Source: Paulinella micropora
Taxonomy: Eukaryota > Cercozoa > Imbricatea > Euglyphida > Paulinellidae
Length of the DNA: 64,000 nt
NCBI GenBank assembly: GCA_019918135.1
Contig: WBZZ01003147.1
Coordinates: 98,501 to 162,500, forward strand
Direction: 5' to 3'
Positions 54,633 through 63,956 of the stretch are shown in pieces. The translations under genes were made by a program, and so were the position numbers. The notes below the pieces were generated by a model, which searched no databases, was not told where the DNA came from, and saw only the letters and a list, made by a program, of their open reading frames with translations. How positions within the stretch are numbered: position 1 is the stretch's first letter; each line of letters starts with the position of its first letter.

Positions 54633-55087
54633 ATGCTACTTACTACTACGTTGTGGTACTGCTGTCTGCTGCTGCTGCCGCCGCTGGCGCTGGCGCAGGG
54701 CTGTCCGGCGGGGCAGTGCCCGAACGAAACCGACCCCATCTGCCTGGACGCGGCTCGCTCGTTGGCGGACTGTGCGCGTGCGCTGTGTGGTTGCTTGGTG
54801 CCGGGCGGAAGTTCTTTTACGTACAAAGGCAATATAACCGACGAAGCAGGGAGTGTTTTTCTGGCGCTGCCCTTGCTGGACGGAGAGGGGGTGGAGACGC
54901 GCGTGCGGGTCAGCAGTGGTTGCGACGTGAAGCTGATCTTCTCGTTGGTCAGGATGAACTGGACCTCGTCGCCCGCGAGCTACGTCAAAGATGTGGAGGC
55001 ACGCGTAGGCCTGTGCGCTGACAGCGTGCTGGGAACGCCGACCGATTACGTGCAGGAGGCAATCAACAACTCCTACAGCGTTTTTTT
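54633..55087 (+). pseudogene. Secreted Cys-rich protein gene truncated by the viral junction
   Basis: Starts with a clear signal peptide (LLLLPPLALA, cleavage near residue 22), then a Cys-rich domain (GCPAGQCPNETDPICLDAARSLADCARALCGC) and a beta-rich segment with N-glycosylation sites. After about residue 150 the frame enters the T7 run and viral DNA, continuing meaninglessly to 55181. The native C-terminus is lost, so the right border of the block cuts a gene. Preceded by C/G homopolymers at 54351-54564. Confidence 0.55.
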
Positions 55088-55174
55088 CTCTTCGGTCTTT
55101 AGTTCTACTTCAAGAACACGAGACTTTAATTCTGGAGTTAATTCACTATCTCGGACATGTCCGAGATTATCCAT
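55081..55174 (-). pseudogene. N-terminal part of the membrane-protein gene split by the insertion
   Basis: ATG at 55172-55174; the frame encodes a short acidic/polar segment (MDNLGHVRDSELTPELKS...) up to the T7 run. It continues in the same frame at 44695 if the block and one T7 run are left out. A 20-bp perfect palindrome (55148-55167) lies within its codons. Confidence 0.7.
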
Positions 55175-55213
55175 ATCATAATAGGTGGTGGTCTGTGAAG
55201 TCTAGTTGTATTA

Positions 55214-58200
55214 TTAGCCATTGGTTGGATATACAACGGCTCGTATTTCTGCTAGTTGATTGGTTAAATCTTGTAATATATTAAGTAAAGTTTTATTTTC
55301 TTTCTCTAAATTAACTACCTTTTCCGCCATGTGTTGAAATCCGCTGACCAATATCGGTATAAAACTTGTATATGTTATGCCTTCAAGGTAGCCGTCTCCA
55401 TCCTCTGCTTTCATTCCACTTTCAGATACAAACTCAGGAAATACTTTTTTTACTTCGTCCGCAATAAATCCGTGGCCTTTTTTTTCTTTCTTTTCGTCTG
55501 ATTTCCAATAATATGAACAACAATTTATTTTCATAAGTTTATCACAACAATCACCGCAGTCTAATGTTTTAATATCTGCTTTTAATCTCCTGTCAGAGGA
55601 GTTTGTCCAAGCACCATTTAGCGGGATATAATTATAACTACCTGACGGCTCACCAGTAGTAAAGTTTGAAGTAGTCCAAGCATGAAGCAAACCAGTTGAA
55701 GAAACAATTACACCATAATTCGTATATCCTCCCGATTTAAAAAATAGTTGCGGGTCGTTAGTAGCGGCGGGTCTTTTTCGTATTAATAAATTACCGCTGG
55801 ATGCTGTTGGTAAAACTAACTCTCCCGACGTATTAATATTAATCGCCTCATTCCAAGTTATATTATTTCCCGCTGTCGTTCCACTATTATAATAAAAAGC
55901 AAGTTTGTTTGAGATTTTGTATATTTGAAAGTTTGAGCCAGAATTACTTGATTTCCAGTTTGAGCCGTCATAATAGCAATCAAAATTTAAAGCAATATTG
56001 TCGTGTGCCCAATTCAATAATTGAAATGTTGGATAAGCATCCGCCGTTGTTATTGCTTGTAAGTGTGCTCCTGCGACATTACTCGCCGTTCCGTATATTT
56101 CTAAACCACCTGTCGCTCCTACTCCTTTCGTTGAGTTGCCTATGATTATCGGTTTGCCTGATGCTGTTGTTATTTTATCACTCGTCGTTAATGTGGTTGT
56201 TGATATACCCGCACTAGCCGTTATTAACCCTTTTGTCCATAAAGTCCCGTTTGCCCCGTTTAATGACATTAACAATTGTTCAGATGAGTTCTCCCATATA
56301 AATCCGTCGGTTGAAGCATTACTTACCCTAAATCTAACAGCAAAAGAAGTGAAATCATTGCCTGCAACCGCAGACCCTCCCGCTAGACTTCTGGTATTTG
56401 CACCTCCTCCATTTGAAGCCATATAAATACCATAATTTGTATTGCCAGTGTCCCACAAAAATATTCCTCTCGTATTACCTCCATTAGTATTTCCTTGTAT
56501 GACTATGCTAGAGCCCCCTGTCGCTGTTAATAATCCGCTTGCGGTTAGTGTCGTTGTTGATACCCCCGCATTTGCCGTTATTAATCCACTCGCGGTTGCG
56601 GTTGTTGTTGATATCCCCGCGGTTGAAGTAATTGTCGTTCCCGTTATTGTTCCTCCATTTGTTATATTGTTTGAATTCATGTCTAAGGCACCATAAAATC
56701 GCATACCGCCAGCATTGTTAAAACGGACAATGTCTGACGAAGCACTTTTATCATCCAAAAGTTTTGAAATATAAAGTCCCGCCCCTTTTACATCAGACGC
56801 TACATTCGTAAATACATAACCTCGTTGGTTTGCGGTTCCACTTGTAGCGGTATTTAGAGTAAATAAGAAATATTGGTAATCTCCCGATGTCTGTGAAAAG
56901 AATATATCTCCTCCATTTTGGTTTAATATCCTCGCACCATTATATGTTATATTTCCACCATTAGTGATAGTTTGATTATTAAAATCAGCATTGTTCGTTA
57001 AAGTTAGATATTTTATCGTAGTGCTCGCACCATTAAATGTTTTACTTCCTGTTATGGTTTGGTCTGTTGATAGTTTTACATTTTGCCCGTCCAATGTATC
57101 TACATATCCTTTTGATGCTCCGTCCGTTGATAATGTCGGAGTTCCAAGGTTGGCTATTTTGCTACTATTACAATCTAACCCCGAAGCATTTACCCAACCG
57201 ACGATTGACCCGTCAATAATAAAACTTATTTTTTTGGCAGAAATTTCAAAGTTGTAATATGTTGCTGTTTTCATATCCAAACTAGCAATTGACCCGATAT
57301 TACTGGTAGAATTGAAAACCACGAATGTTCCTTTTGTGGCCGCATTCGTTGAATTTCCTGTTATTTCAAGACCACTGCTATATGTCTTAATTCCTGCTAT
57401 GGTTTGGTTTCCTGTTAGTTTCACATTTTGCCCGTCTAATGTATCCACATACGTTTTATTCGCCCCGTCCGTTGTTGCTGTTGGTGTGGCCAAATTTGTA
57501 ATTTTTCTGTTGTTCAAAGATAGTGTAGTGCCTGTTGCGGTTATAATTACATTATCACCCGCATATAACTCAACATACGAACCCGTTATTTGTATTGGAT
57601 AATAGGCCGCGGTTGCTATTTTTTGTGCCACAATCTCTCCTATATTTGTTGCCGTATCAAAGGCAATACCGATACCATCAAAAGCGGTTGGAGCAGTAGC
57701 ACCCCGCACTTCTATTGTTGAAGTAAATTTTTTATTCCCTGCTATGGTTTGGTCTCCTGTTAGTTTTACGGCCGAAGTATCAAGAGTAGAAACATCAACA
57801 CCATCAACAAGATTAACATTTGTTATACTTTGACTTTTCATATCAATCCCCGCACTAGCATTTATTATGTTGCTGAATGTTTTGGTTCCTGCTATAGTTT
57901 GGTCTCCTGTTAGTTTAACGACTGCGGTATCAAGGGCAGAAACATCAATACCATCAACAAGATTAACATTTGTTATTGAAAATCCTCCCATATTTAAACT
58001 GCCCGTCATAGCCGTTGTTCCGTCCTTTGCTAGTTTCGTATCGGTATATGCTTTTGTTGAAGCATCGCCGTCATAGAATGGTGCGGGCAGTCCGCTGATT
58101 GCCGTTGTGCTATTAAAATTTAAAACATTATTTGTCAATGTCATTCCGCCCCCTGTTGTTGGAGCAAAAAGTATGGACGAGCCTACAAAAGATAATGGAT

Positions 58201-59038
58201 AGCCCGTTGCCCCACCTGCCTCCGACGAATAGACAGAACCCATATTATTGTTGTAATTAAAGAATAATTTGCCTGTGTTTAATGGATTTGAGTCTTTTAC
58301 ACCCACATAAGTAGTAAATATTTTGTTTCCTGTTATTGTTTGGTCTCCCGTTAGTTTAACCACAGAAGTATCAAGAGCAGAAACATCAACACCATCAACC
58401 AAATTAACATTTGTTATACTTTGGCTTTTCATATCAATCCCCGCACTAGCATTTATTATACTGCTAAATGTCTTAATTCCTGCTATGGTTTGGTCTCCTG
58501 TTAATTTAACCACAGCACTATCAAGAGCCGAAACATCAATACCATCAACATTACCGACATTTACTACATTAAAACCTCCCATATTTAAATTTCCAAACAT
58601 CATAGTGAGCCCATCCAATCTAAGAAAAGGTGAGTTTGTATTACGCCATTGCCCTGTGCTATAAATGAGTAGTTGGTTATTTGTGGGTGTGCCTGTTATG
58701 ACTACATCCGTTAATTTATCCAATTCAAAGTCGCTTATATAACTTGAAGTCAATGTAGCAAATGAAGTATTGCCGAGCCCGTCCGTTTTTAATATTTGAT
58801 TAGCCGTGCCGTCCGCTATTGGTAAATCGTATTCGTTATTAATTGACACATAACCAGTATCAGATATCAACAAAGAGGAGTTATTATTTTTTGACGATAT
58901 GGTTATGTCGTCAGTCCTTGCTTGTATTGAGTTTGCTTCTATGTGGTCGCCATATAATACACCATCAACTTCTAAATCCTCGTCTATTATCACAGAGCCG
59001 TAATAGTGATATGCCCACGGATTGCCTAAATGGTTCAT
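55214..59038 (-). CDS. Long fibre protein with C-terminal S74 intramolecular chaperone
   Basis: A 1274-residue protein. From about 140 to 720 it contains many repeats with KLTGDQTIAGxKTF and DGVDVSALD, giving a beta-helical or triple-stranded shaft. The region up to about 1140 is Thr/Gly/Asn-rich. The C-terminal 130 residues are an S74-type chaperone (SSDRRLKADIKTL at about 1147, then YYWKSD and GHGFIADEVKKVFPEFV), which trimerises the fibre and cuts itself off at the Ser. The domain is known from phage tail spikes and giant-virus or PLV fibres. A terminal coiled coil follows. It is likely the host-recognition fibre. Confidence 0.8.
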   Translation of the reverse strand: MNHLGNPWAYHYYGSVIIDEDLEVDGVLYGDHIEANSIQARTDDITISSKNNNSSLLISDTGYVSINNEYDLPIADGTANQILKTDGLGNTSFATLTSSYISDFELDKLTDVVITGTPTNNQLLIYSTGQWRNTNSPFLRLDGLTMMFGNLNMGGFNVVNVGNVDGIDVSALDSAVVKLTGDQTIAGIKTFSSIINASAGIDMKSQSITNVNLVDGVDVSALDTSVVKLTGDQTITGNKIFTTYVGVKDSNPLNTGKLFFNYNNNMGSVYSSEAGGATGYPLSFVGSSILFAPTTGGGMTLTNNVLNFNSTTAISGLPAPFYDGDASTKAYTDTKLAKDGTTAMTGSLNMGGFSITNVNLVDGIDVSALDTAVVKLTGDQTIAGTKTFSNIINASAGIDMKSQSITNVNLVDGVDVSTLDTSAVKLTGDQTIAGNKKFTSTIEVRGATAPTAFDGIGIAFDTATNIGEIVAQKIATAAYYPIQITGSYVELYAGDNVIITATGTTLSLNNRKITNLATPTATTDGANKTYVDTLDGQNVKLTGNQTIAGIKTYSSGLEITGNSTNAATKGTFVVFNSTSNIGSIASLDMKTATYYNFEISAKKISFIIDGSIVGWVNASGLDCNSSKIANLGTPTLSTDGASKGYVDTLDGQNVKLSTDQTITGSKTFNGASTTIKYLTLTNNADFNNQTITNGGNITYNGARILNQNGGDIFFSQTSGDYQYFLFTLNTATSGTANQRGYVFTNVASDVKGAGLYISKLLDDKSASSDIVRFNNAGGMRFYGALDMNSNNITNGGTITGTTITSTAGISTTTATASGLITANAGVSTTTLTASGLLTATGGSSIVIQGNTNGGNTRGIFLWDTGNTNYGIYMASNGGGANTRSLAGGSAVAGNDFTSFAVRFRVSNASTDGFIWENSSEQLLMSLNGANGTLWTKGLITASAGISTTTLTTSDKITTASGKPIIIGNSTKGVGATGGLEIYGTASNVAGAHLQAITTADAYPTFQLLNWAHDNIALNFDCYYDGSNWKSSNSGSNFQIYKISNKLAFYYNSGTTAGNNITWNEAININTSGELVLPTASSGNLLIRKRPAATNDPQLFFKSGGYTNYGVIVSSTGLLHAWTTSNFTTGEPSGSYNYIPLNGAWTNSSDRRLKADIKTLDCGDCCDKLMKINCCSYYWKSDEKKEKKGHGFIADEVKKVFPEFVSESGMKAEDGDGYLEGITYTSFIPILVSGFQHMAEKVVNLEKENKTLLNILQDLTNQLAEIRAVVYPTNG

Positions 59039-59076
59039 ATTTAAATTCTATTATTTTATAATAAATCTTATAATAA

Positions 59077-59093
59077 ATCTTATAATATAAGAT
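59077..59093. promoter_or_regulatory. Palindromic promoter motif
   Basis: AATCTTATAATATAAGAT between divergent genes at 59038 (-) and 59122 (+), preceded by a partial copy (ATCTTATAATAAAT). Same motif as at 34131 and 43891. Confidence 0.55.
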
Positions 59094-59121
59094 AGATAGA
59101 TATATATTTAGTCTCAAAAAA

Positions 59122-59751
59122 ATGAATATATTTGGCCGTTCGCAAGAGCAACAATCTATTGACACAAAAACTATCGCGGTCGTGGCTACCCCGACATTAA
59201 CGAGAAACATTCAAAATGCGTATGTTGGTCTTGACCTTAGGTCGTGGATGACGAGTTCCACATTTACCACTCTTTGTACTGGCGGATATGGTAGCAAAAC
59301 CATATCAAGTTTAGGATATGGTTATTTCATTAATGTATCATTTCGTGGTTCATTGAATTTACCCGCACCAACTGGCATTGCTACATTCCAATTTTGGTTT
59401 CATATCACAGATGGCACGAATACATATGATTATTATACCGAAGTGCTAAATTATACAACCGCCATTGATTATAAGTCTTTTGATTGTGTGTGGCTAATCC
59501 AAAGATATGGAGTTCAAATGAATTTAACTTGGCAGATGACGTGTCCAAACCCGTCTGACACCACCAATAACAGAACAATAAGAATTGTAAATAATACAAC
59601 AAATGATGCTCTGGTGGCATACGCGACGGATGCTCCATTAACAATGGAAGTATATTACAAAACGGCGTCGGCGGAGCCTGTGTCTTTCAAACCTTCATAT
59701 TTCAATATTGATGTAATGCGCGACGTAGCACTAACTGCCTCTTACACATGA
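59122..59751 (+). CDS. Small fibre/virion surface protein
   Basis: A 209-residue beta-rich protein. The start MNIFGRS resembles MNLFGQS of the fibre at 34191-35423, while the rest differs. Aromatic/Thr-rich strands (GYFINVSFRGSLNLP, FQFWFHITDGTNTYDYY) suggest a jelly-roll or knob domain. Its stop overlaps the converging gene at 59742 by ten bases. Confidence 0.5.
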   Translation: MNIFGRSQEQQSIDTKTIAVVATPTLTRNIQNAYVGLDLRSWMTSSTFTTLCTGGYGSKTISSLGYGYFINVSFRGSLNLPAPTGIATFQFWFHITDGTNTYDYYTEVLNYTTAIDYKSFDCVWLIQRYGVQMNLTWQMTCPNPSDTTNNRTIRIVNNTTNDALVAYATDAPLTMEVYYKTASAEPVSFKPSYFNIDVMRDVALTASYT

Positions 59752-60392
59752 AACCTGTCATACATATCCTTTAGTGTCGTGAGTTTGCACTCGTGTTGAG
59801 ATAAGACATCGCGGAAAAATGTCTTATAATCTAACTTACCATATTTAAGAGTGGGGCGTTGCTCTGGCGGTATATGTCCGTATCTGCTTTCGTGCCATTT
59901 CTTCATATCCTCCTGTAATATGGTGCGGTCTTCAACTTTCATATACAAGAAGTTAAACGGGTCTTTGGATACTTTCAAATGTGCCTTTATTATTTCATAG
60001 CAACTATACCCGCCCTCGGGCGGATTCCGCTTTGCTTTAATCGGGGTTTTCTTCTCTTCTTTTGCTTCCGTTTCTTTTTTTGCCAGTTCTTCCCCCACGT
60101 TGGCCTTAATTTCCGTAATGCCTGTTTCTACTAAATCATTTTCTTTAAAAGGCGTAAATTCTTCTGGTTCGTCATTAAAAACAACATTCTTCAATGTATC
60201 AACGGGGGGCAATGAAACTTCAACGTTATCACCCCGCGGGGGTTGTTCGGGGGCTGATACGTTTTTATACTTTTCGTAATATATTACTATTTCTTGCTTC
60301 GTGCTTTTGATGGTGGGGGGAATATCCATTCCATCAAAACTCCACGTCGCTATTTCGTCCAGTAATTGTTGCTTCGTTTTTCGTGAAGCCAT
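59742..60392 (-). CDS. Hypothetical protein sharing a module with PLV A
   Basis: A 216-residue protein. The N-terminal 105 residues (KQQLLDEIATWS..., then PFKENDLVETGITEIKANVGEE) match the PLV A gene at 7160-7612. The C-terminal half differs: instead of the ExoX-C-like motif it has YSCYEIIKAHLKVSKDPFNFLYMK and a helical end. The shared module with exchangeable C-termini suggests an adaptor, possibly a virion-tethering part. Function unknown. Confidence 0.55.
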   Translation of the reverse strand: MASRKTKQQLLDEIATWSFDGMDIPPTIKSTKQEIVIYYEKYKNVSAPEQPPRGDNVEVSLPPVDTLKNVVFNDEPEEFTPFKENDLVETGITEIKANVGEELAKKETEAKEEKKTPIKAKRNPPEGGYSCYEIIKAHLKVSKDPFNFLYMKVEDRTILQEDMKKWHESRYGHIPPEQRPTLKYGKLDYKTFFRDVLSQHECKLTTLKDMYDRFHV

Positions 60393-60438
60393 CTATATGA
60401 GTATAGCAAAAAAAAATCTGTTTTTATATTATATTATA

Positions 60439-62861
60439 TTACATCCAAAAGACATCATCATCCCCTTCATTAACTCCCGATCCAAAATTGAAGTCGTATT
60501 CGTCGTCCTTTATATACTCGCGCATCTTGTCTCGGATTGTGCTGACATTTATTGTAAATCTGTATTTTTTGTTGTTTTTTCCTCCGCTTTGTTTGGGTTT
60601 ATCTATGCCTACATGCTTCAGTTGGGTGAAGAAGGCTCCTTTATGATAAGATATTCCCTGTTCTGAGCACCACTCTCTGTATCTTTCGCATAGGTGTGCC
60701 GATTCCACTTTCATATCTTTGCTTTCAACTTTGTCAAATTTTGCTTCAATGGTGTCAATCATAAACTTAATAGCCTTGGGGAGGTTAGCCATTTTCTGCT
60801 CCGTCTTGTATTTTGTTTTAAATGCGGTCATAACACTTATTTCTTCGTATTGTCTAGTGGCGAAGTATTCAAAGGCACATCTGATAAAGTCATCGTCGTT
60901 TATTTCATCTAGAATTTTGGCGAAATATACTTTATCGTCCGCGTGCTTCCCACTTATTTTGTGGAGTGAATACCGCCTGTCGCTTCCTTCTATGTATAAC
61001 GTGTTTTCGTTATTCGTGTAAAACCAGTATCTGGCGAAGTGTTTTACTTTGTATTGCTTGCTTCCCTTGGGCTCTATTATTTCGTCTTTTTGGTCAATTT
61101 GACTTTTTAAGCGGTCGCTCATCGTAAAAGCACCGCCTTTCTCTGGCAGTTCTTCAAACACTTTCAATATCTTGTTCGCATATGCGACATTGAATTTTTC
61201 CATGTATCTGCTAAAGTCTTTGATGACCACATGATTTTGCGTTCCCAACAACCTCTCCATAAATTTGCTCATTATGCCTTTACCAGTTCCTTGGACGGAG
61301 TAAAACAAATGCCAATACCTCTATTTACATTTGGTTTCTGTATCATGTCCGCGACACTATCCAAAAAGTTGTCTAACTCGCCCTGACCTTCAGTGAAAAA
61401 GTCAGTTTTTAGATGTTTATATAAGGCACTCTCTTCAAAATTGTATTTTGTTTTTACACTTTCAAATGGAATATTATCCATAGGAAACCCCATAAACAAA
61501 TTTAGTTTGTTAGAATATATCGGGGGTATCCCCACTCGCTTCAAATACGGGTAAAACATGAAGTCGTCATATCGTTTAATTCTCCGCTTTTGCATCATGT
61601 CTTTTGCGTATCCAGTTGAAAACTGATTGCCATTTCCAAAATGTTGATACAGCCATTGTTTCGCTCTCGGGTCGTGTTTGTCTCCTTTCAATTCTTCAAT
61701 GTATTCTGGATTCCGCACAAAACATTCAAAATTTAATGCGGACATCATTGCGCCTACTTCCGCTTGTACATAATATTCGGATCGGTCTCCTGTCTCTTCG
61801 TCAATGTCTAGATTTAAAGTCATCACGACTTGACCGCCTCCCCTTGATACTATGTTTATACAACTGCGCCATTCGTCCAGTCTTTCAAGGCTCGCCTCAT
61901 TCTCTCTATAGTGTTGAATATATACGTTATCCATATCTCCAAAGTATTTAAGGCTGGGAGTTTGATAAGGCTCAATAATCGCATTTTCTTGAAAGGTTAG
62001 GCCTTCATTCATTTCCTTTAATTTAAGAGCCATGTCTATCCCTAATTTCTCCTTAATGACCTTTGAACAACTTTCCAGATCGTAGTCCTTCTTTTCTAGC
62101 ATCAGGCCGTCAAAGCATAAAACACACATAATAGGATTTCCAAAATAGTCTAGCATAACTTGAAGAATTTTGTTTTCAAAGTCGCATAACAACGTATTCA
62201 TATAACTGGCCTCGTGGTTGAAGTCTTCGCCTCTGTTAATCCGCCTCTGCTTAACTTTTTCAAATTCTTTAATGTCTGCCCCCGCAAACTTTCCATGTAG
62301 GGCTTTCATTTCTTGTTTGAAGGCGGTGAGAAACCTCGTCTTTTTCGCGACTGCGTTGTAATCCTTTTCGCCTCCATTTAGGACTGATAGGATAATCTGT
62401 TTCGCCTTGTCTCTGTCAATCGTCTCGTTTTTGCTCGTGAGATCGGCTATTACCTTCTCTCTATTTTTCACATACGATCGCAGATATTTCGCTTCAAAGT
62501 TCAATATCGCACATAAATGTAGTAGTATGACTGGATGCGCATTTACCATATCAATATCTACATAGTAATCGCGGGCGATAGTGTGCCTTATCTCGCGCGG
62601 TATGTTTTGGAGAGATAATGAGCCTACAGCATTAAATCTACCTTTGCCTCCATTTTGCCGATACACTACAGAGACTTTATTGTTGAATACTTTTTGAATA
62701 TATTTTTTTAGCAGTGTTATAGGACTTCCGTCTTTGAAACATTTCTCTCGCAGTTGGCTTTTTAAGTCATCAAAATTGTTAATGATATAGGATAGTTTGT
62801 TCGCATCAAACAACTCCTCTTTGTTAATAAACTGAGTGTGGGTCGCCTCCTCAACATCCAT
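60439..62861 (-). CDS. TVpol-type polymerase fused to SF3 helicase, frameshifted near 61300
   Basis: Frame 61272-62861 (529 codons) holds the transposon-virus polymerase (family A-like): motif A DIDMVNAHP (102-110), motif B KQIILSVLNGG (154-164) and motif C CFDG (249-252). Frame 60439-61308 holds the superfamily 3 helicase: Walker A SVQGTGKG, Walker B KVFEELP, motif C FYTNN and an Arg-finger-like DRRY. The two normally form one primase/polymerase-helicase protein in virophages and PLVs. They overlap at 61272-61308; one more T in the TTTT run at about 61300 would fuse them. A sequencing deletion, a mutation or -1 frameshifting are possible. This is the replication protein of PLV B. Confidence 0.85.
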
Positions 62862-63020
62862 CTATAATAAAGTTATAAATTTTTTTTGTGTGGTTAATCT
62901 GGTTATTATAGATAGTATATATAAGACAGCATATACTATCCTTAAATGGAAATTGTACATAAGACCACTACACTGGGGAGGGTTTTAGGCTAAAAAAAAA
63001 TAGTTTGCGCCTGTCTGTCG

Positions 63021-63956
63021 TTAGATTTCAATTGGGTTTGTTTTTAAATTTATAAACGTTTTGTAAGTATCTCCAACTTGTTGGAGATTGCCGTATAGTT
63101 TATTTACAACAGAAGCGACTATTATATATGTTGTGTCCCGCCGTGGTTCAAATGTAATATATTTAGGCTCATACATCACTAATACGTATCTCTTGTTGGA
63201 TTTGTCCCACCACATTGGATTAAATTTCTCGCATTTACATTCTCCACTCAACTCTTTGGCGGGTGTAATGCTTTTCGCTTCGTCTATATGAAATTTAAGT
63301 CTTTTGTAATAGTCTCTGCCAACATAGCGGGCTATTATTACTTTACATCGCGTATCTTTTTGCTCTTTTACGCAGTTTTTGTATAGGTTTTCAATTCTTT
63401 TCTTTTTGTGATAGTCGCGCACCATTTCAGATACCTTCTTCGCTCTTGCCTGCCTTTCTTGTATCTCTTTCATTTTGATAAGTTGCTCCTCCTTGCGCAC
63501 TTCGTCCATGTGATCGCCATATCTTACGAATGACTGCCACACGTCCAACATTTCCACAATCCTCGCTATTTTGTACTCCGTAATCTCTGCTTTCATTCCG
63601 TCAAGAACATCATCCACTTTGTTTATTGTTTTTACGTGTTGCGCGTTAGACTTTGTCTTCCGTCTGCCTTCTTCACCATTCATAATAATCAAGTCTCCTC
63701 GCGGTTTTTCATCTTTAACTCCTTCGGCTTCGGGTCTGCCATACACTAATCTTATAATTTCTTCTTGTGTTTGATATAGCGTGTTTAACCGCGTTTTACA
63801 AACTCCTTGTTCTTTCTCTAGTTTTTTGATTTCAGTTTGTAGCCATAGCAACTTTGTTTTGTAAAAGCACATATAATGTTTATCTTCTAGCGAATGAACT
63901 CCTGCCTGTATCTTCTTTTCGCATATTACGCATTGCCTCTCTGTCATGTAATCCAC
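63021..63956 (-). CDS. Hypothetical zinc-binding coiled-coil protein
   Basis: A 311-residue protein. The N-terminus has CVICEKK and a following HYMC, a possible zinc site, then a charged coiled coil (about 35-60 and 130-190). The C-terminal 100 residues are globular, with a CKCEKFNPMWWDKSNKRYVLVMYEP segment. No family is recognised. It lies upstream of the TVpol gene on the same strand and may be early-expressed. Confidence 0.5.
   Translation of the reverse strand: MDYMTERQCVICEKKIQAGVHSLEDKHYMCFYKTKLLWLQTEIKKLEKEQGVCKTRLNTLYQTQEEIIRLVYGRPEAEGVKDEKPRGDLIIMNGEEGRRKTKSNAQHVKTINKVDDVLDGMKAEITEYKIARIVEMLDVWQSFVRYGDHMDEVRKEEQLIKMKEIQERQARAKKVSEMVRDYHKKKRIENLYKNCVKEQKDTRCKVIIARYVGRDYYKRLKFHIDEAKSITPAKELSGECKCEKFNPMWWDKSNKRYVLVMYEPKYITFEPRRDTTYIIVASVVNKLYGNLQQVGDTYKTFINLKTNPIEI

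Larger units (their letters stand above)
44703..55087. mobile_element. GC-rich 10,385-bp insertion in PLV B
   Basis: The block differs from the viral DNA in base composition (GC-rich genes, long G/C runs) and is bordered by TTTTTTT at 44696-44702 and 55081-55087. Viral coding sequence is interrupted exactly there. No terminal inverted repeats, transposase or integrase are seen. Genes are intronless and densely packed. The gene at the right end is cut by the junction, so the block looks like a fragment of a larger molecule (host or giant virus) joined at a poly-T site, rather than a self-contained transposon. Confidence 0.8.

Noticed and set aside
54252-54837. Gly- or Pro-rich frames over the G/C homopolymers
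   Set aside because: Low-complexity products of homopolymer runs, open in many frames.
44703-55087. The GC-rich block as a DNA transposon with terminal inverted repeats
   Set aside because: The two ends were compared and show no inverted similarity; no transposase or integrase is present.
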